From assembly GCA_033980235.1 (NCBI GenBank), contig CM067077.1, positions 3,833,972 to 3,897,971 of the forward strand: DNA of 64,000 nucleotides, given 5' to 3'. Each line of letters begins with the position of its first letter. The first letter of the stretch is position 1. Position numbers and translations under genes: made by a program. Of the stretch, positions 11,763-24,090 are shown piece after piece. The notes beneath the pieces are model-generated. The model searched no databases. It had not been told where the DNA came from and worked only from the letters and a program-made list of their open reading frames with translations. The stretch is from Diadema setosum (taxonomy: Eukaryota; Echinodermata; Echinoidea; Diadematoida; Diadematidae).

Positions 11763-14700
11763 ATAAATTGTCCATAAATTTGTATACACAAATACAGCTG
11801 CTAATAGTAACCGCAAGACACTGCGGTATTTTGGAGAAGCGCCTATCTAAAATTCGAGTGACACAAAAAGAGTAGCGACCACTTTATTTATTTTTTTTTG
11901 GACAAATCATCCAAGATGATTAAAGTAATAGGTTGATGGAGCATTATTATTACCAGGAACGAAATCACGTATTGCGTGTCTTCATTTCATGAAGGGGTTG
12001 GATGTTGCGCATGCGCGCTTACTTTCTATAGTCTTTCTATCTCTATCTCTGCAGACTGCTGTTTTGTACGTATCATGCTACGTTATTTAACTCTTTCCGA
12101 AACCAAATGTACTTTGTCCATTGTACTATCTCACATCTTACAAAATAGATATCATTCAACAGAGGTCAGACTTGTCGTGTTTGTTTGTTAGTTGTTGTTT
12201 TGTTGGGTTTTTTTTTTTGTCAATTTATGTGATAAAGAATTTAATGGACCAAAAGCAAATATACGCGGCAAAGGGTACCAAACGTCACTATGACTGACGC
12301 ACTTCCATACAAATCGCCTTCTACGAGTATTCTGCTGATTGCACTTATATATGTAGGAAAACAGATATTTAACTAAAAAATCGCGAATGTCTGGATGGGT
12401 ACGTGTTCCTTCCATGCAGTGGTTGCTGATCTTCTTCTTTTTTTTTTCTTGCCACACCCTGCAACCGCTCTCGCTCCGATCACAGAGAGCGTGGGAAAAG
12501 AGCGAGATTTCGGTCCCCTCTTAAACCCCCGGGGTATCGCTAGCAGGCCCAGCCCGAGCGATCTGACGGTTACCAACTCGTCAATCTATCACGGCACAGC
12601 TGGGTTTGTTTGCGATTACAGCCAGAGATAAAGATAGAGATGTAGAGGAGAAAGTGGATTGGGTAGTGAGGAGAAAGGGGGAGGGGTTACCTTCGAAGAA
12701 CAGAGCAAAGACCGCGTCGTGTTTGCAAGCGACCATAAACTTTCGCAAAGGTGACGATGACGAATAAAAAAGATTGCAAATGTATATCAAAACCTGACAG
12801 ATCATGATACCTGCGGATGGTATTGATATTGAAAGTTTTTAATAGGCGCACATAAAAAAGCCATTCACTCCGAAAAATGAAACCGGAAATGACAAATTCG
12901 CCTGATTTTTTTTTTCTCGTGCGTTTCTCCGCGATGAAATTTCTTGATTAGATTCCTCATTCGCCGCGTGAAGACTTCTAGAACCAACGCATACAGTATA
13001 TTCATTAAGAAGCAAAGAGTGTGTATTATAGGCCTACGGGTTAAATTTGTATTATTCGTGATTAAAGGCGTAATACATTTCAACCATTCATGGACTAGTA
13101 ATGACATCATAGAGCTACAATCATCACATATTGTTACTTCAACGTAGACAATGACTCTAGACTCGTTCTGCAGACAGAACCACTCCATTTCAGAAGTTTG
13201 GACCCGAGGCTACAAATCGACATACTTATGACGTCACCTTAACTTTTTAACCAGCAAATCAAATGACCTCAGTCGCTTCCTACACGAGTCCCTCGATGCC
13301 GTTGATAGCTGAGGCCGATTACACAGTTCATTTGCAAACTCGTTTCCCATGAAATTGCCACAAAAGAGATGGTCCGCGATTCCCGTGACGACACTCCAAG
13401 CCTGCGTCTATACACGTTTTGAGAAACCACATGAAACAAAAAATGCTGCTGACGGTCGCTTTGAAAATCACAATTATGATAACATCTCATACCTTTTGAT
13501 TGTGTGGGCAGAGGATTGAGACAGGGCTGACAGTTCTGATAACCTAATTTCGTAAATGATAAAAATGCACATGTAGTAGTGATAATAATGATGATGATGA
13601 TCATAGTAACAATAATGATAATCCTAGCAGTCCCACATTCCTATATTATTTTGTGTCAGTTACTTTGCCCGAGCATTGTTCTTCAACAAGTCTTGATGAA
13701 TTTCCACAGAATGATTACATGTAGAGTTGTCATTCAGTGAGAGGAATGTAAACAGTCTCTTTCTCTCTCTCTCTCTCTCCAAATACTGGAAGTGTTACAT
13801 ATCATAAACTATTTAAGACCATTCCATTATTCTCCAGAATATTGCACACATATAAAGCGTTGAAAGGAGTGACGCAAAAAAAGCGGAATAAGGGTGATTA
13901 TGGATCAACATATATGACAATCAGCAAAATTATTGGACATGACGTAGAAAGGGTACTGAAGTGCTATTTTTTCCAAAATAATCATTGTGGATTTAATAAT
14001 GAGATCGCATACTTTACGTCTGAGGACAAATGGACAACTTGTTGAAAAGTTATGAATATCGAAGGTTTTTGGTTTAATCCGCGTGCATTCATCACTGATT
14101 TAGAAGGCTTCAACAATTCGTAATGTCAGAATAGGGAACCCAAAAAAATAAAGAAATCTAAAACATTTTTTCTATCTATGTGCAAATAAGACAGGGCAAC
14201 AATGGCCCATCTCTGTTGGAATCCCTATCCTGAGATTTTCCTTCCTTTTTTCCCAACAGGCAATCAAATACCTTCACTTCAAATGACAACGAACGTCTAC
14301 ATAATTGCCTAGATATACAAACATTTAACAACAATGTCGGTCAGAAAAAAGGGTGGTTGGACATTTGCAAATGAGGCAGTCAGAAGAAACAACAAGGACA
14401 ATAATTACAAACGAAAATACCCAGACAAAATGAAGCATGGTGAACAACAGTGGATGTGGTTGGCGCCACTTTACGCCACGCGAACTGTGCAGACGATATG
14501 CCGAGCTCACTATCTGATAAACGAAGATGAAATAAACAAACGCTACAGAGCGGGGGGAAACTGACTGAGCTTGACAACAAAACACCTCTTTATACACCAT
14601 CATCATTTTATTAGTAGTAGGTCTTGAGGATTAGATAATTCTTTCAAAAGTTTATTGACAATTTGCTTCGTAGGATGAGGTGGCATTCTAGACAAGTAAA

Positions 14701-15473
14701 CGGGACAAGTGAACAACGTGATACGGAAAAAGAAACAGACAAAATAACTGAGATTGCGCGCGTGGAGAGCTATGGAAGGTTTGCCATCCCAGACTATAAA
14801 CATGAGAATGATCAAACTTTCCTTGTATCTTGACGGTTACGCAGTGCTTCCGAATGTGCGAGTGCTCATTAGTTTTTACCCACTGACTATGAGAGGGTGC
14901 AAATTTAGTTTCTGACCGACGGTTTCGACAATGAATAAATCCAAACAACTATTTAACTAAAAAGACAGTAGCCTTTTGCCAGTTATTTGCATTTTTTCCG
15001 AGGATTTTGACATCGACTTGTTGAAATACATACCGCAATAATCTTTTGTTGATGGTCGCATCTTTTCTATTCCCCATAGTTGCATGTTGAACTGCTTTTC
15101 ATCTAAAGTGATTTTCTTTTGCAAATTAAATTGATTTTGTGGATGAGGCGCAAAGAAATGTGGTGAGTGATCTTTTTTTTTTTACATTGGTCCAAATTTC
15201 ATATCGGAGATAGAGTCAATTGGCTTTGATGATATACAGATGATGATTTCGGAGAATTTCAGATGTCCTCAGCTCTCTCGCTCTCTTTCTTTTTCTTCTA
15301 GGTTCTGCCCTTCTCTCTTTCCTTCTATGTCATGTACATCCTCGGCACACCATTATTATTTTGCTTGATACGTTACGAAGGGTCGTAATCAAGGAGACTA
15401 CATGAATTTCATTGTTTTTTTTCTAACAGTTACCTTCTTCATTCTGGAGATGGTGTAACACTACCAGCCTCTG

Positions 15474-15526
15474 GTTTAGGAATGGAGCTACCATGGAGCT
15501 ACTTTTTGGTAGCTCCATGGTTTAGG
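15474..15526. mobile_element. Mini-hairpin insertion 5 (39 bp, duplicated left arm)
   Basis: GTTTAGG at 15474-15480 and 15520-15526 flanks a 39-bp insert. It contains ATGGAGCTACC twice and then GGTAGCTCCATG, so the left arm appears partly duplicated. The arms match the CATGGAGCTAC type seen at 4457. Confidence 0.6.
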
Positions 15527-15605
15527 CAAGTAATCAGTCATGTTCCCTCAACGTTCCTCCATGACGCGTGCTTATCAACCTGTCGAGGCCCAGAAACCAT
15601 AATTA

Positions 15606-15650
15606 TTTTGATCACTGGGGAGGTGTCATTCCCACCTCCCTGTTTTGATC
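15606..15650. mobile_element. Mini-hairpin insertion 6
   Basis: TTTTGATC at 15606-15613 and 15643-15650 flanks a 29-bp insert with arms GGGGAGGTG / CACCTCCC. The direct repeat can be read as 8 bp, or as 7 bp if one terminal base pair belongs to the element. It lies only 80 bp from insertion 5. Confidence 0.6.
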
Positions 15651-16533
15651 GTTGCTGTGTCTTGTCATTGAAATATTTGCATTCATTAAATTAATATTGC
15701 ATTAGAGAGAATTCAAATCAATCCAATTCAATTCATCTGTTTTATTTTTGTTCTTCTACAGAACATAATGAAGTTGAACATGAAAACGTCTCTTTCATTA
15801 GAACTACATTATAGAGGATATATGATATGCCATTGTTTATTAACTGTTGAAGATCTATTAAAACCCTCTACATCACTATCAAGGTTGATCCTTCTATTGC
15901 AACTGATTTCAGAAAACTGAATACATGGTCTGTCTAAAATAGGCAATTTTTTGTACTTTTCTGATTTTGTAAAGATCTGATTTTTTAAAACCAATTCATC
16001 CAATCTTTATCCAGTGACGTGTATAGTTGTTACCTGTATAATACTAGTACTATTCAAAAGAACTTGTTATATCGTTGGGTGAAAGTTACTCAAATCTCCT
16101 TTTTATGGAAGGAGGTCCCAAATTATGCTATAAGACCTACGTTCATCATCTTCATCACGCTCACGTGCTGTCTCTGTGAGACCACAAACGCGGGGATGAT
16201 GTCGAGATAAAAGGCCATTAACATTGCCCCGTTTGCGCACACTCATCGTGTGTTTGTTTTATAAATCAAACCAGTAAATAGAGATTGCGCGAGAATCACT
16301 GTAGAGAGGTTTTCTTTTATCACGGGGAGACATCTCAGCGCCTCTTGCTTGCTCTCCAAACCTTCTATAGATTGATAATAACAACAATGTTAGTCCGATA
16401 AGCCTTGATGCACGAAAATTATCACGTGGCGACGGAGAGAGTGGATTTAGATTCTCAGCTGGCAGAGAGAGGCGCGAACATCTTCATTTATAGTGTCTAT
16501 TGAGACTGACGCCAATGTGCTATACCGCTAAAT

Positions 16534-16589
<56 letters not shown>
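16534..16589. repeat. (GT)n microsatellite
   Basis: 28 uninterrupted GT units, the longest dinucleotide run of this type in the window. Confidence 0.95.
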
Positions 16590-16593
<4 letters not shown>

Positions 16594-17033
16594 TGTCGGA
16601 ATCTCCTTGGTCACAGCAGGCGCTGGCATGGTCCCTTCTTTTCCTTCGTAGATCACAAGGGACATCTTCGTCTCTCGATCAACCGTCAACAGTATTGTCC
16701 ACAGTAAAATCTCTGAACAGAACAGAGACGTCAGATTTATCGTCGATTTTGCCACACCTTGTGTACGTTCATATCTTTGCCATTTTGTGCAGAGAGGAAT
16801 TTTCCCGCTGACCCACGCTCTCCCCAAGGAAAAAGACGTTACCCTCCCGCAAAAAAAAAAAGCAGTTCAACAACAACGTAAACATTTTAGCGAAATTGTA
16901 CCAATTAATGGTCAAACCAAGGAGGTTGGTCAAACACAAATTGACCTATCGAGAATCAATCAATAAGTGTCAAGCATGGTGATTCATGTCCCACTCTGAC
17001 AGGTGATCTATGGTAACGGGATTCAAGTACCTA

Positions 17034-17581
17034 TACAGTCCAACCACTCCTATCTGGCCTCTCTTTATCCGGATCTCTCTTTTATCCGGATGCGATCTTG
17101 CGGGTGATTGTTTTTTTAACCAATCTTATATGAAACGAAGTATTTCAAACTCAAACAAAATTCCTACACAAACTCACATGAATTATAAATTATATATTCT
17201 CAACATAATTGAATTACATATTCTCAACAAAATTAGCATACATTCACATCTAATTTTCATCTAAAAAATTAACATGCATTCAGACATTCACTATATCTAA
17301 CGTTACCTCCAAATCACCGCAAGAACATGGACAGAAAACTTTTCATTAAATCAGGGCACGGTACAGGTGATCGTCCATTGAGCAAAATAATCATCAGAGA
17401 ATTCTGAACGCAAACCAGCTGACAAGGGCGTGACATGATCAAGCAAAAATTGATACATGTACATGTACAGTAGCTACCATTTAGGCAGCTGCACGTATTA
17501 AATATCGAGTCTATAGTTTAGTCTCCCATATCCGGCGAAATCCCTTATCAGACATGTCCGGATGGGAGAGGTCGGACTGTA
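17034..17581. mobile_element. Pogo/Tigger-like non-autonomous Tc1/mariner-type element
   Basis: TA dinucleotides at 17034-17035 and 17580-17581 flank a 544-bp element. Its ends CAGTCCAACCACTCC and GAGAGGTCGGACTG are inverted, with internal TATCCGGAT motifs near both ends. CAGTC termini, TCCGGA subterminal motifs and TA target duplication are typical of the pogo/Tigger branch. No transposase reading frame is present. Confidence 0.65.
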
Positions 17582-18063
17582 GAATATTACAAGATACTGT
17601 ATAATGGTATCAGAAGATAATTACTACTGCCATCGATTTTTATGGTTAGGTGATATTATGTCACTAATTAATAGACCAGTAATTTTCTTAAAAAGTGACC
17701 TTGTAACAGTCATTCTAATATTATTTTCCCCGTATTTCTGAGTGAGTTTGATTTAGAAAATAAGAAAAAGCTTTCCAGCATTCAAAGAGACAATACTACT
17801 CTTACATGGTATGCGGCTCTTGAAATTGGATTTTCCTAATCCAGTACGGTAAGATATATAAAATCCATCTTCAAGGCATCGGTTTGAGGCTTCAAAGTAA
17901 AGGGTACATTGATGTCTATACTGACTTTAATATTATACACCTCACAGTACATGAGGCAAAACACACACACACACACACACACACAGGATATTTTGTATAT
18001 ACTATTTGACATTCTCTAGTAACAGGAGATTATCATCTGGCATCGAAACTTGGCACAGTGTAT

Positions 18064-18966
18064 TTAAAGGTCCTGTTTACCTTTGGGAGCAGTAATTTGT
18101 GTTTAAAGAATGTTCAAGATATCACATTTGATGCATATGTGTAGGTCAGTTGTATCACAAAACTTCCTACCATATAAAATTTTCGCAATAAAGCCTAAAA
18201 TCTAAGGAGATATCTCTTCCCACCTCCATGAGATATCACCATTTTTCTTAATAAACCATGTCTGTATACGGTTTAGTCTGGAAACATTTTTATTATAATC
18301 ATTGTTCACATTTTCTATATTTAACAATACTTAACATCGATTATACTGGTTCAAATGTTTACATTGGGTAATTGTTACTATCTCTAACTCACATCTTAGT
18401 ACTATTTTGAAGCACTAATGCTGGGTTTTTATTTCAATTGCAAATGGTAAATCATGTCTTTAAACATTTTCAAATCAAGTCAAGGCGTCGTAATGATACT
18501 TCTAACAATTAAAAGGTCCTAAAGGTCCTTGATCCATACTGATTTTCGAACCCTTTACTAGCGGAATACGCCATCCAATAACAATCAGCCCAATGAAAGG
18601 CATAATTTACCATTTGCAGATGAAACAAAAACCCAGCATTGGTGCTCTAAAATGATTCTTAAAAATGTGAGTTAGGGATAGAAACGACCATTGTAAAAAC
18701 TTGAATCGGTAAAATCGATGTTAAGTATTGTTAAATATACAAAAGGTGAACAAGAGTTATAAAAAAAAAAAATGTTTCCAGACTAAACCATCTACAGTTA
18801 CGGTTAATTGAGAAAAATACAGATATCTCCTTATATTTTAGGCGTTATTGCATAAATTTTATATGATAGGATGTTTTGTGGTACAACAGACTTACACATA
18901 TGCATTAAATGTCATATCTTGAAAACTTTTTTAATCACTGTTCCCAAAGGTAAACAGGATCTTTAA
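18064..18966. mobile_element. 895-bp palindromic element, family C (TTAA target)
   Basis: TTAA at 18064-18067 and 18963-18966 bounds an element whose roughly 400-bp arms are inverted repeats. The ends are AAAGGTCCTGTTTACCTTTG and its complement, with about 100 bp of unique DNA in the middle (about 18480-18595). A shorter relative resembling one arm lies at 4860-5207, so this may be two elements head to head. Non-coding. Confidence 0.75.
18208..18237. mobile_element. Half mini-hairpin insertion inside a larger palindrome
   Basis: AGATATC at 18208-18214 and 18231-18237 flanks a 16-bp insert ending CACCTCCATG, one arm of a mini-hairpin. The opposite arm of the host palindrome, near 18820-18830, reads AGATATC once with no insert, so it preserves the empty site. 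Confidence 0.6.
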
Positions 18967-19563
18967 CAATGTATAATCCATTCCTCTCCCACATGTAGAC
19001 CACATAACACAAACACACACACACACACCAAACAAAACAAAAAAAAAGCCTTATGATAGGCTTATAGGAAAGAGCTTGAAAAATCTTGACCGAGAAGATG
19101 ACAAATATGTTTGATATTCATCAACATTTATATTTTGACACATTAATACTTCTTTTCATTCATGATGAGTTTTGTGGCATCAGATAACACGTTTGCAATT
19201 TCATGTCCCTGTCTGTTTTTCCAAAAGGTTTAGGGTGAAATGCGAACTCGCCTGATAAAGCGCTGTAAAACCTATCAAAATGCATGACACTCAAGAGTGC
19301 GAATCAAAAGGAAGAGAAATAATGTTCGGATGAGAAAAAGAGAAAGAGATACAGAGGGAGAAAGAATTAATATAAAAAAAAAGAATGAATCAGACATAAA
19401 AACATATAAAGTACACTAAATGGAAGACGGAGATTTACGTTTTAGTCCCTGACAGTATCACAATTGTGTGACCGGAAAAATGCTTCAGAAAAGAAGCCAC
19501 TTTGTATACAGTGCTTACACAATAGCCGCGGGGTATATATTGATGATGATAAAGATGTTGTTC

Positions 19564-19594
<31 letters not shown>

Positions 19595-21253
19595 AGAGAG
19601 GATAACAACTTCATAAATCACCACCTTTGTGGGAATTTCATTTCGAAAGAAAAAATGCATTCGTACTTTTCACAGGGCAAGATTATTGCTGAAGTCACGA
19701 AGTTTTACATGCACCCTTTTTTATCTATTTTTTCAGTTTTAAAAAGGGTAGGAGACAGATAGAATCATTAAATAGCGAGGGTTGTGATATCTCGGCCTCA
19801 TTTTTGTTGGACAAAAGGGCAGAGAATGTCAGCCGTGCTCGATGAGTGCCGGTATTCATTATTCTTCATCTCTCTTTAACGGACGTCTGCCTTTGAGATC
19901 AATCAATCACACGTATGATTAAACTGTATTCTCATGAACCGCATGATTCATCAGCTACGCATCGGCTGAATTGAAGAGGGATGGATCTTAATTATGCCAT
20001 TAAAGACTTATACACTCAAACTTCAGAGATCCCTTTTCCCAGGCAAATTGCATCCTAAATATGTCATTATCCTTTTTTGAGATCTACTTGGACCTCGGAA
20101 TCCCCTAGGTAGGCATAAAGTCAACTAATTCGCTCGCAATTAACGTTTGACATTGAATGAACAAAAGTTTGGGGTTTTTTTAACAAAAATCTGTCTGACA
20201 TTTTGCCAGACTGTTTGCTTGTTTGTTTTCTATTCTGGTTTACAGGGCATCCTTCAATCTATCTGTCATTCGTTTAAATAGAAAAAGTAATAGTTCTCCA
20301 TATTTACATCATATAAATACATTGTAACAACTTCAACCTGGTCTGGTGATAAAATACTTCGCAGTGTTCATGGACTTTTACTATTCTGTAGAGACCCATT
20401 GATGATCAATGTTGTCCTATCAAATGCATTCAGCATCTTCATCAGAACTAAATCTAGATCGAGGCGACTGTGTAAAGCTTAAAAAAAATCAAATTGAATC
20501 AATTTATCATTGGGGGATTTGCAAGATATTGACACGCTGACATACACTATCGCTCTCATTGGTGATGGAGGAGATTCGAGTTTTCAATTTCATAAATTGG
20601 TGAAAATGCAAAAGTACAAGGCTCGCGACCGTAATGAAATTAATGTTGAGGATATTCACCCTAAGAATGAGCAAAACAATATTCTTGTACCTCCAACTAT
20701 AGCAATGGGGTACGAGTTCCCCCCCCCCCCTCTCCTTACCAGAAACATCAACTTGAATTGGCTCTTGTGCAATCTGTGTAGTCGTGAAACGTATCCGTTG
20801 GTGTCGAACCAAACGTGAAAGGTCATTGTTCACAATGTTGCCCTCTTTAAAATTTTGAGCTTTGCAAAAATTCCAACAAACCACTGGTGTCTCTCATCTA
20901 ATGTAAAAATAAAACTATGAGTAAGGAATGCGGTTTAAAACGAAGGTGATATGGTTCAAAGTGAGTGACAAACTGTGGGGGGGCCGAATTTACGAACTCA
21001 GTGCCCTGCTGTATAAAAAGATGCAATTAAACATTTAATAAGTCAGAAAATCAAGCGCAAATCAGGTCTTAGCCAATCAAAATGGAATATTCAGGGACTT
21101 ATGTTTGATTTTCTTAAATATGTGTGATGTCATTCTTTTTTTTTTTTTCATTCAATTTTCAATTCACTATCTTGACAAGGTGAGCAATATTTCCATACTT
21201 TGGTATGCTTGACTGATTAGTCATCTGTTTGATCATTTCAATATGATGAGAAA

Positions 21254-21254
<1 letters not shown>

Positions 21255-21284
<30 letters not shown>
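21255..21284. repeat. (CA)n microsatellite
   Basis: About 15 CA units. Confidence 0.9.
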
Positions 21285-21288
<4 letters not shown>

Positions 21289-22093
21289 ATGGCAACAGTT
21301 GTAAAGCCGTAGGCAACCACACAGCAAAATAATAATTGTAGAAAGAAGCCATTGCGTGCAGAGTTCGGCGAGACTGATCGAATACAAACACCTTGATGGG
21401 ACACTTTATGCAGACAAGCAGAGGTTAGGAAGATAGATTCTCAAGAGAGATATGAAAAAAGAAAGCGAGAATTTCAAACTCTAAATGCTTATAGATAGAT
21501 AGAGATAGATAGATATGGAGACTGTTTGTGACGCTGCATCACAAAACAACCAAAAAGTAGCCAGACATTGACTACGCCTAAACCTTTTCACAAAGGGGCG
21601 GATTCTAAAGAGCAGACTGTTGAAGGCTTTAATGATGTTTAATTCAATACAAACGGACTTTTTAATTATGGAAAGACAATACATAAACTGGAAAAAGTGT
21701 ACACTGAGAAAGGAGGCTTGAAGTTTAGGGTCTAGTCAGGTGCGTAAATTCACTCAGCTGTGCTCTCTGCAATGAAAAATTTTAAGCTATGAAGAGTTTA
21801 TCGTACATTCTATTCATGACCGATAACAACTTCCACCGCAATATATAGCATCAACCTTTCAAAAGTTATGAGAGCTGGAAGTGAAAAGTGACGGCTTCTA
21901 GGGCTCCAAATCAAAGGCCACACCGAGACATGGTGTTCTGGGGGGGGGGGGGGGGGGATGCAAACAATATCCCATTCGTTTTATGATTCGAAACTTGGAA
22001 ACAATCGATATATCGAAGAATCGCTCTAAGTACAGGTAAAAATCAGAACCAACGTTAGTCGTGTGAATGTGTTTATGTGTGTCTGTTTGCGTG

Positions 22094-22099
<6 letters not shown>

Positions 22100-22140
<41 letters not shown>
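22100..22140. repeat. (TG)n microsatellite
   Basis: About 20 TG units, preceded by GTATATATGTG. Confidence 0.9.
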
Positions 22141-22141
<1 letters not shown>

Positions 22142-22339
22142 TGTGTATGTGTGCTCTTGGACATACCCGTGATTATGACTTTCGGTTCAGTGTGCCAAAT
22201 ACTTCTACATCATCAGTAGATCGCCGCTGATACTCCATCGCAGACTACAGTACTCCCCGGTCATTTCATTCAGTATTATTCATTAATTGTGGGGAAGCAT
22301 AGTGTATCATATGAATCTTCACTTTGAAACTGTGTAAAC

Positions 22340-22594
22340 ATACGAAGAGTTTGTTTGCAAAAACCGATAAGTCCATATTTGTCAAATGGAGATATTTGCG
22401 ATTAAAGGTCAAGAAAAATAAAGAGAATAATAAGAAAATTTTTGCTTCATTTGACCATAACTTCAAAAATATACCTTTATATGTAGTGACCAATATATCA
22501 TTTAAAAGGTTTTATTTTGTACTTTATGACAGAGACCGTACTTCAAAATCTTCAAAAATGGACTTATCGGTTTTTGCAAACAAACTCTTCATAC
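22340..22594. mobile_element. MITE with perfect 33-bp terminal inverted repeats
   Basis: A 247-bp element (22344-22590) begins GAAGAGTTTGTTTGCAAAAA and ends with its exact inverted partner, 33 bp in all. ATAC at 22340-22343 and 22591-22594 is a plausible 4-bp target duplication. The interior is AT-rich and non-coding. I cannot assign a superfamily. Confidence 0.65.
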
Positions 22595-23524
22595 ACACAT
22601 AATGAATATTATACACTCGTGCAAGATACACCTCAATGTAAAGACTTGCTGAACTACATAATAATTTATGTTAATCGTCGTCTGGTCAACAGGTCACTCA
22701 TGATAATATCATCGAACCTTACAAAGATGTCTGAAAGAGAAAGAGAAGAATTAGAAAACGATGAGATAACAAAGAATCTAAAAGAAGAGAAGAATTCGAC
22801 GGAAAATAAATTAAAAATGAAAGAAAAGAGGACAGGAGATGAGCTTAAGAAGAGAAGAAGTAGTAAAAGAAAGGAAAACATGAGATACGAAGGAGGAAAA
22901 ACAGAGAAGAAAAAGAAGAAGACTGAGAAAAGCAGTGCCTTACTGTGTTCTAATTCCACGTAGGAAGTAGAACGAAAGCTTTAAAGGTAGGGAATCCCAT
23001 TTGCATGCCTTAAATGAAGAGTTGTAAACACAGTGGTATGTTGAAGAGAGTATCATTTTAGAAACTCCCATAAAGGATTGAAAGTGGAAGGTAACATTTA
23101 GTACATTTTTTTGACCGTTAGATTTTGAATTGAATTCTTTTCGGGGCTCAACGTAAATTCCAGTACATTACTAGGCTACCTTTGCAGACCCATGCACTGC
23201 ATGTGTGTCCATCATGTATATTTTGTGAATAAAGTTCATAAAAACTTACAAACATTTCTATATACATTCTTGCCACACACTCTATACATCAGCTCTTATA
23301 CTTTTAGATTTGTGTTTATAGATAAACAATACAGAAGACTGCAACAAAAAGGCTTAAGTGTGGCTGACACACAGAACTACTGAGTAGGTGAGTTTTGTGC
23401 ATTATTCAAATTGTAGATAACTGTTGACTTCCAAATTTCTAAGCAGTGGCCTAAACAAGTCCCCTGAGGTTCATATTAATGTTTTGCTGCATTTTGGGAG
23501 TTCTGTAAAAGGTATCCCCTACCT

Positions 23525-24090
23525 TTAAAGGGAAGATAAACCCCAAGAGCAATGTGAATTGAGTGAAAGCAGCAACATTAGTAGAACACATCAGTGAAAG
23601 TTTGAGGAAAATCGGACAATCGATGCAAAAGTTATGAATTTTCAAAGTTTTGGTGTTGGAACCGCTGGATGAGGAGACTACTAGAGGATATGACGTATGA
23701 GTGGACAACAATACAAAGAAAATATAAAGGAAATTCAACAAAAATTCACTTTTCTAGAATCATGAAAGAGCAATGGACTAACCTCTTTCAGAAAGCAGGG
23801 GGAATAATTGCTACCCTTAACATATGTCAATATCAAGTTGATGGAATTTGTAATTTTCATGAAAAATGGATTTTTGTAGAATTTTCTTTATATTTTCTTG
23901 GTATTGTTGTCCACTCATACGTCATACCCTCTAGTAGTCTCCTCATCCAGCGGTTCCAACACCAAAACTTTAAAAATTCATAACTTTTGCATCGATTGTC
24001 CGATTTTCTTCAAATTTTCACTGATGTGTTCTACTAATGTTGCTGCTTTCACTCAATCCACATTGCTCTTGGGGTTTATCTTCCCTTTAA
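23525..24090. mobile_element. Fold-back MITE, family D (TTAA target)
   Basis: Element 23529-24086 (558 bp) with TTAA at 23525-23528 and 24087-24090. Terminal inverted repeats of about 220 bp begin AGGGAAGATAAACCCCAAGA; the central 120 bp or so is unique. The mirrored short frames on opposite strands are a by-product of the palindrome. Confidence 0.8.

Larger units (their letters stand above)
8849..17033. other. Geneless stretch
   Basis: Repeats listed separately sit in otherwise unremarkable DNA. Poly-C/poly-A occurs at 11407-11431; (AAACA)n-like runs at 10938-10980; a GC-rich patch at 12466-12600 with one CGTGGGAA at 12490; and ATG/ATA-rich runs near 13580. No exon recognised. Confidence 0.5.
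18967..22339. other. Geneless stretch
   Basis: Short CA runs (19009-19029), a CT run at 19561, poly-C near 20720, GATAGATA near 21490 and poly-G near 21942. Nothing resembling a protein or structural RNA gene was found. Confidence 0.5.

Noticed and set aside
22517..22963. A 148-residue Lys/Glu-rich open frame
   Set aside because: Low-complexity GA-rich DNA overlapping a MITE; no domain, no splice context.
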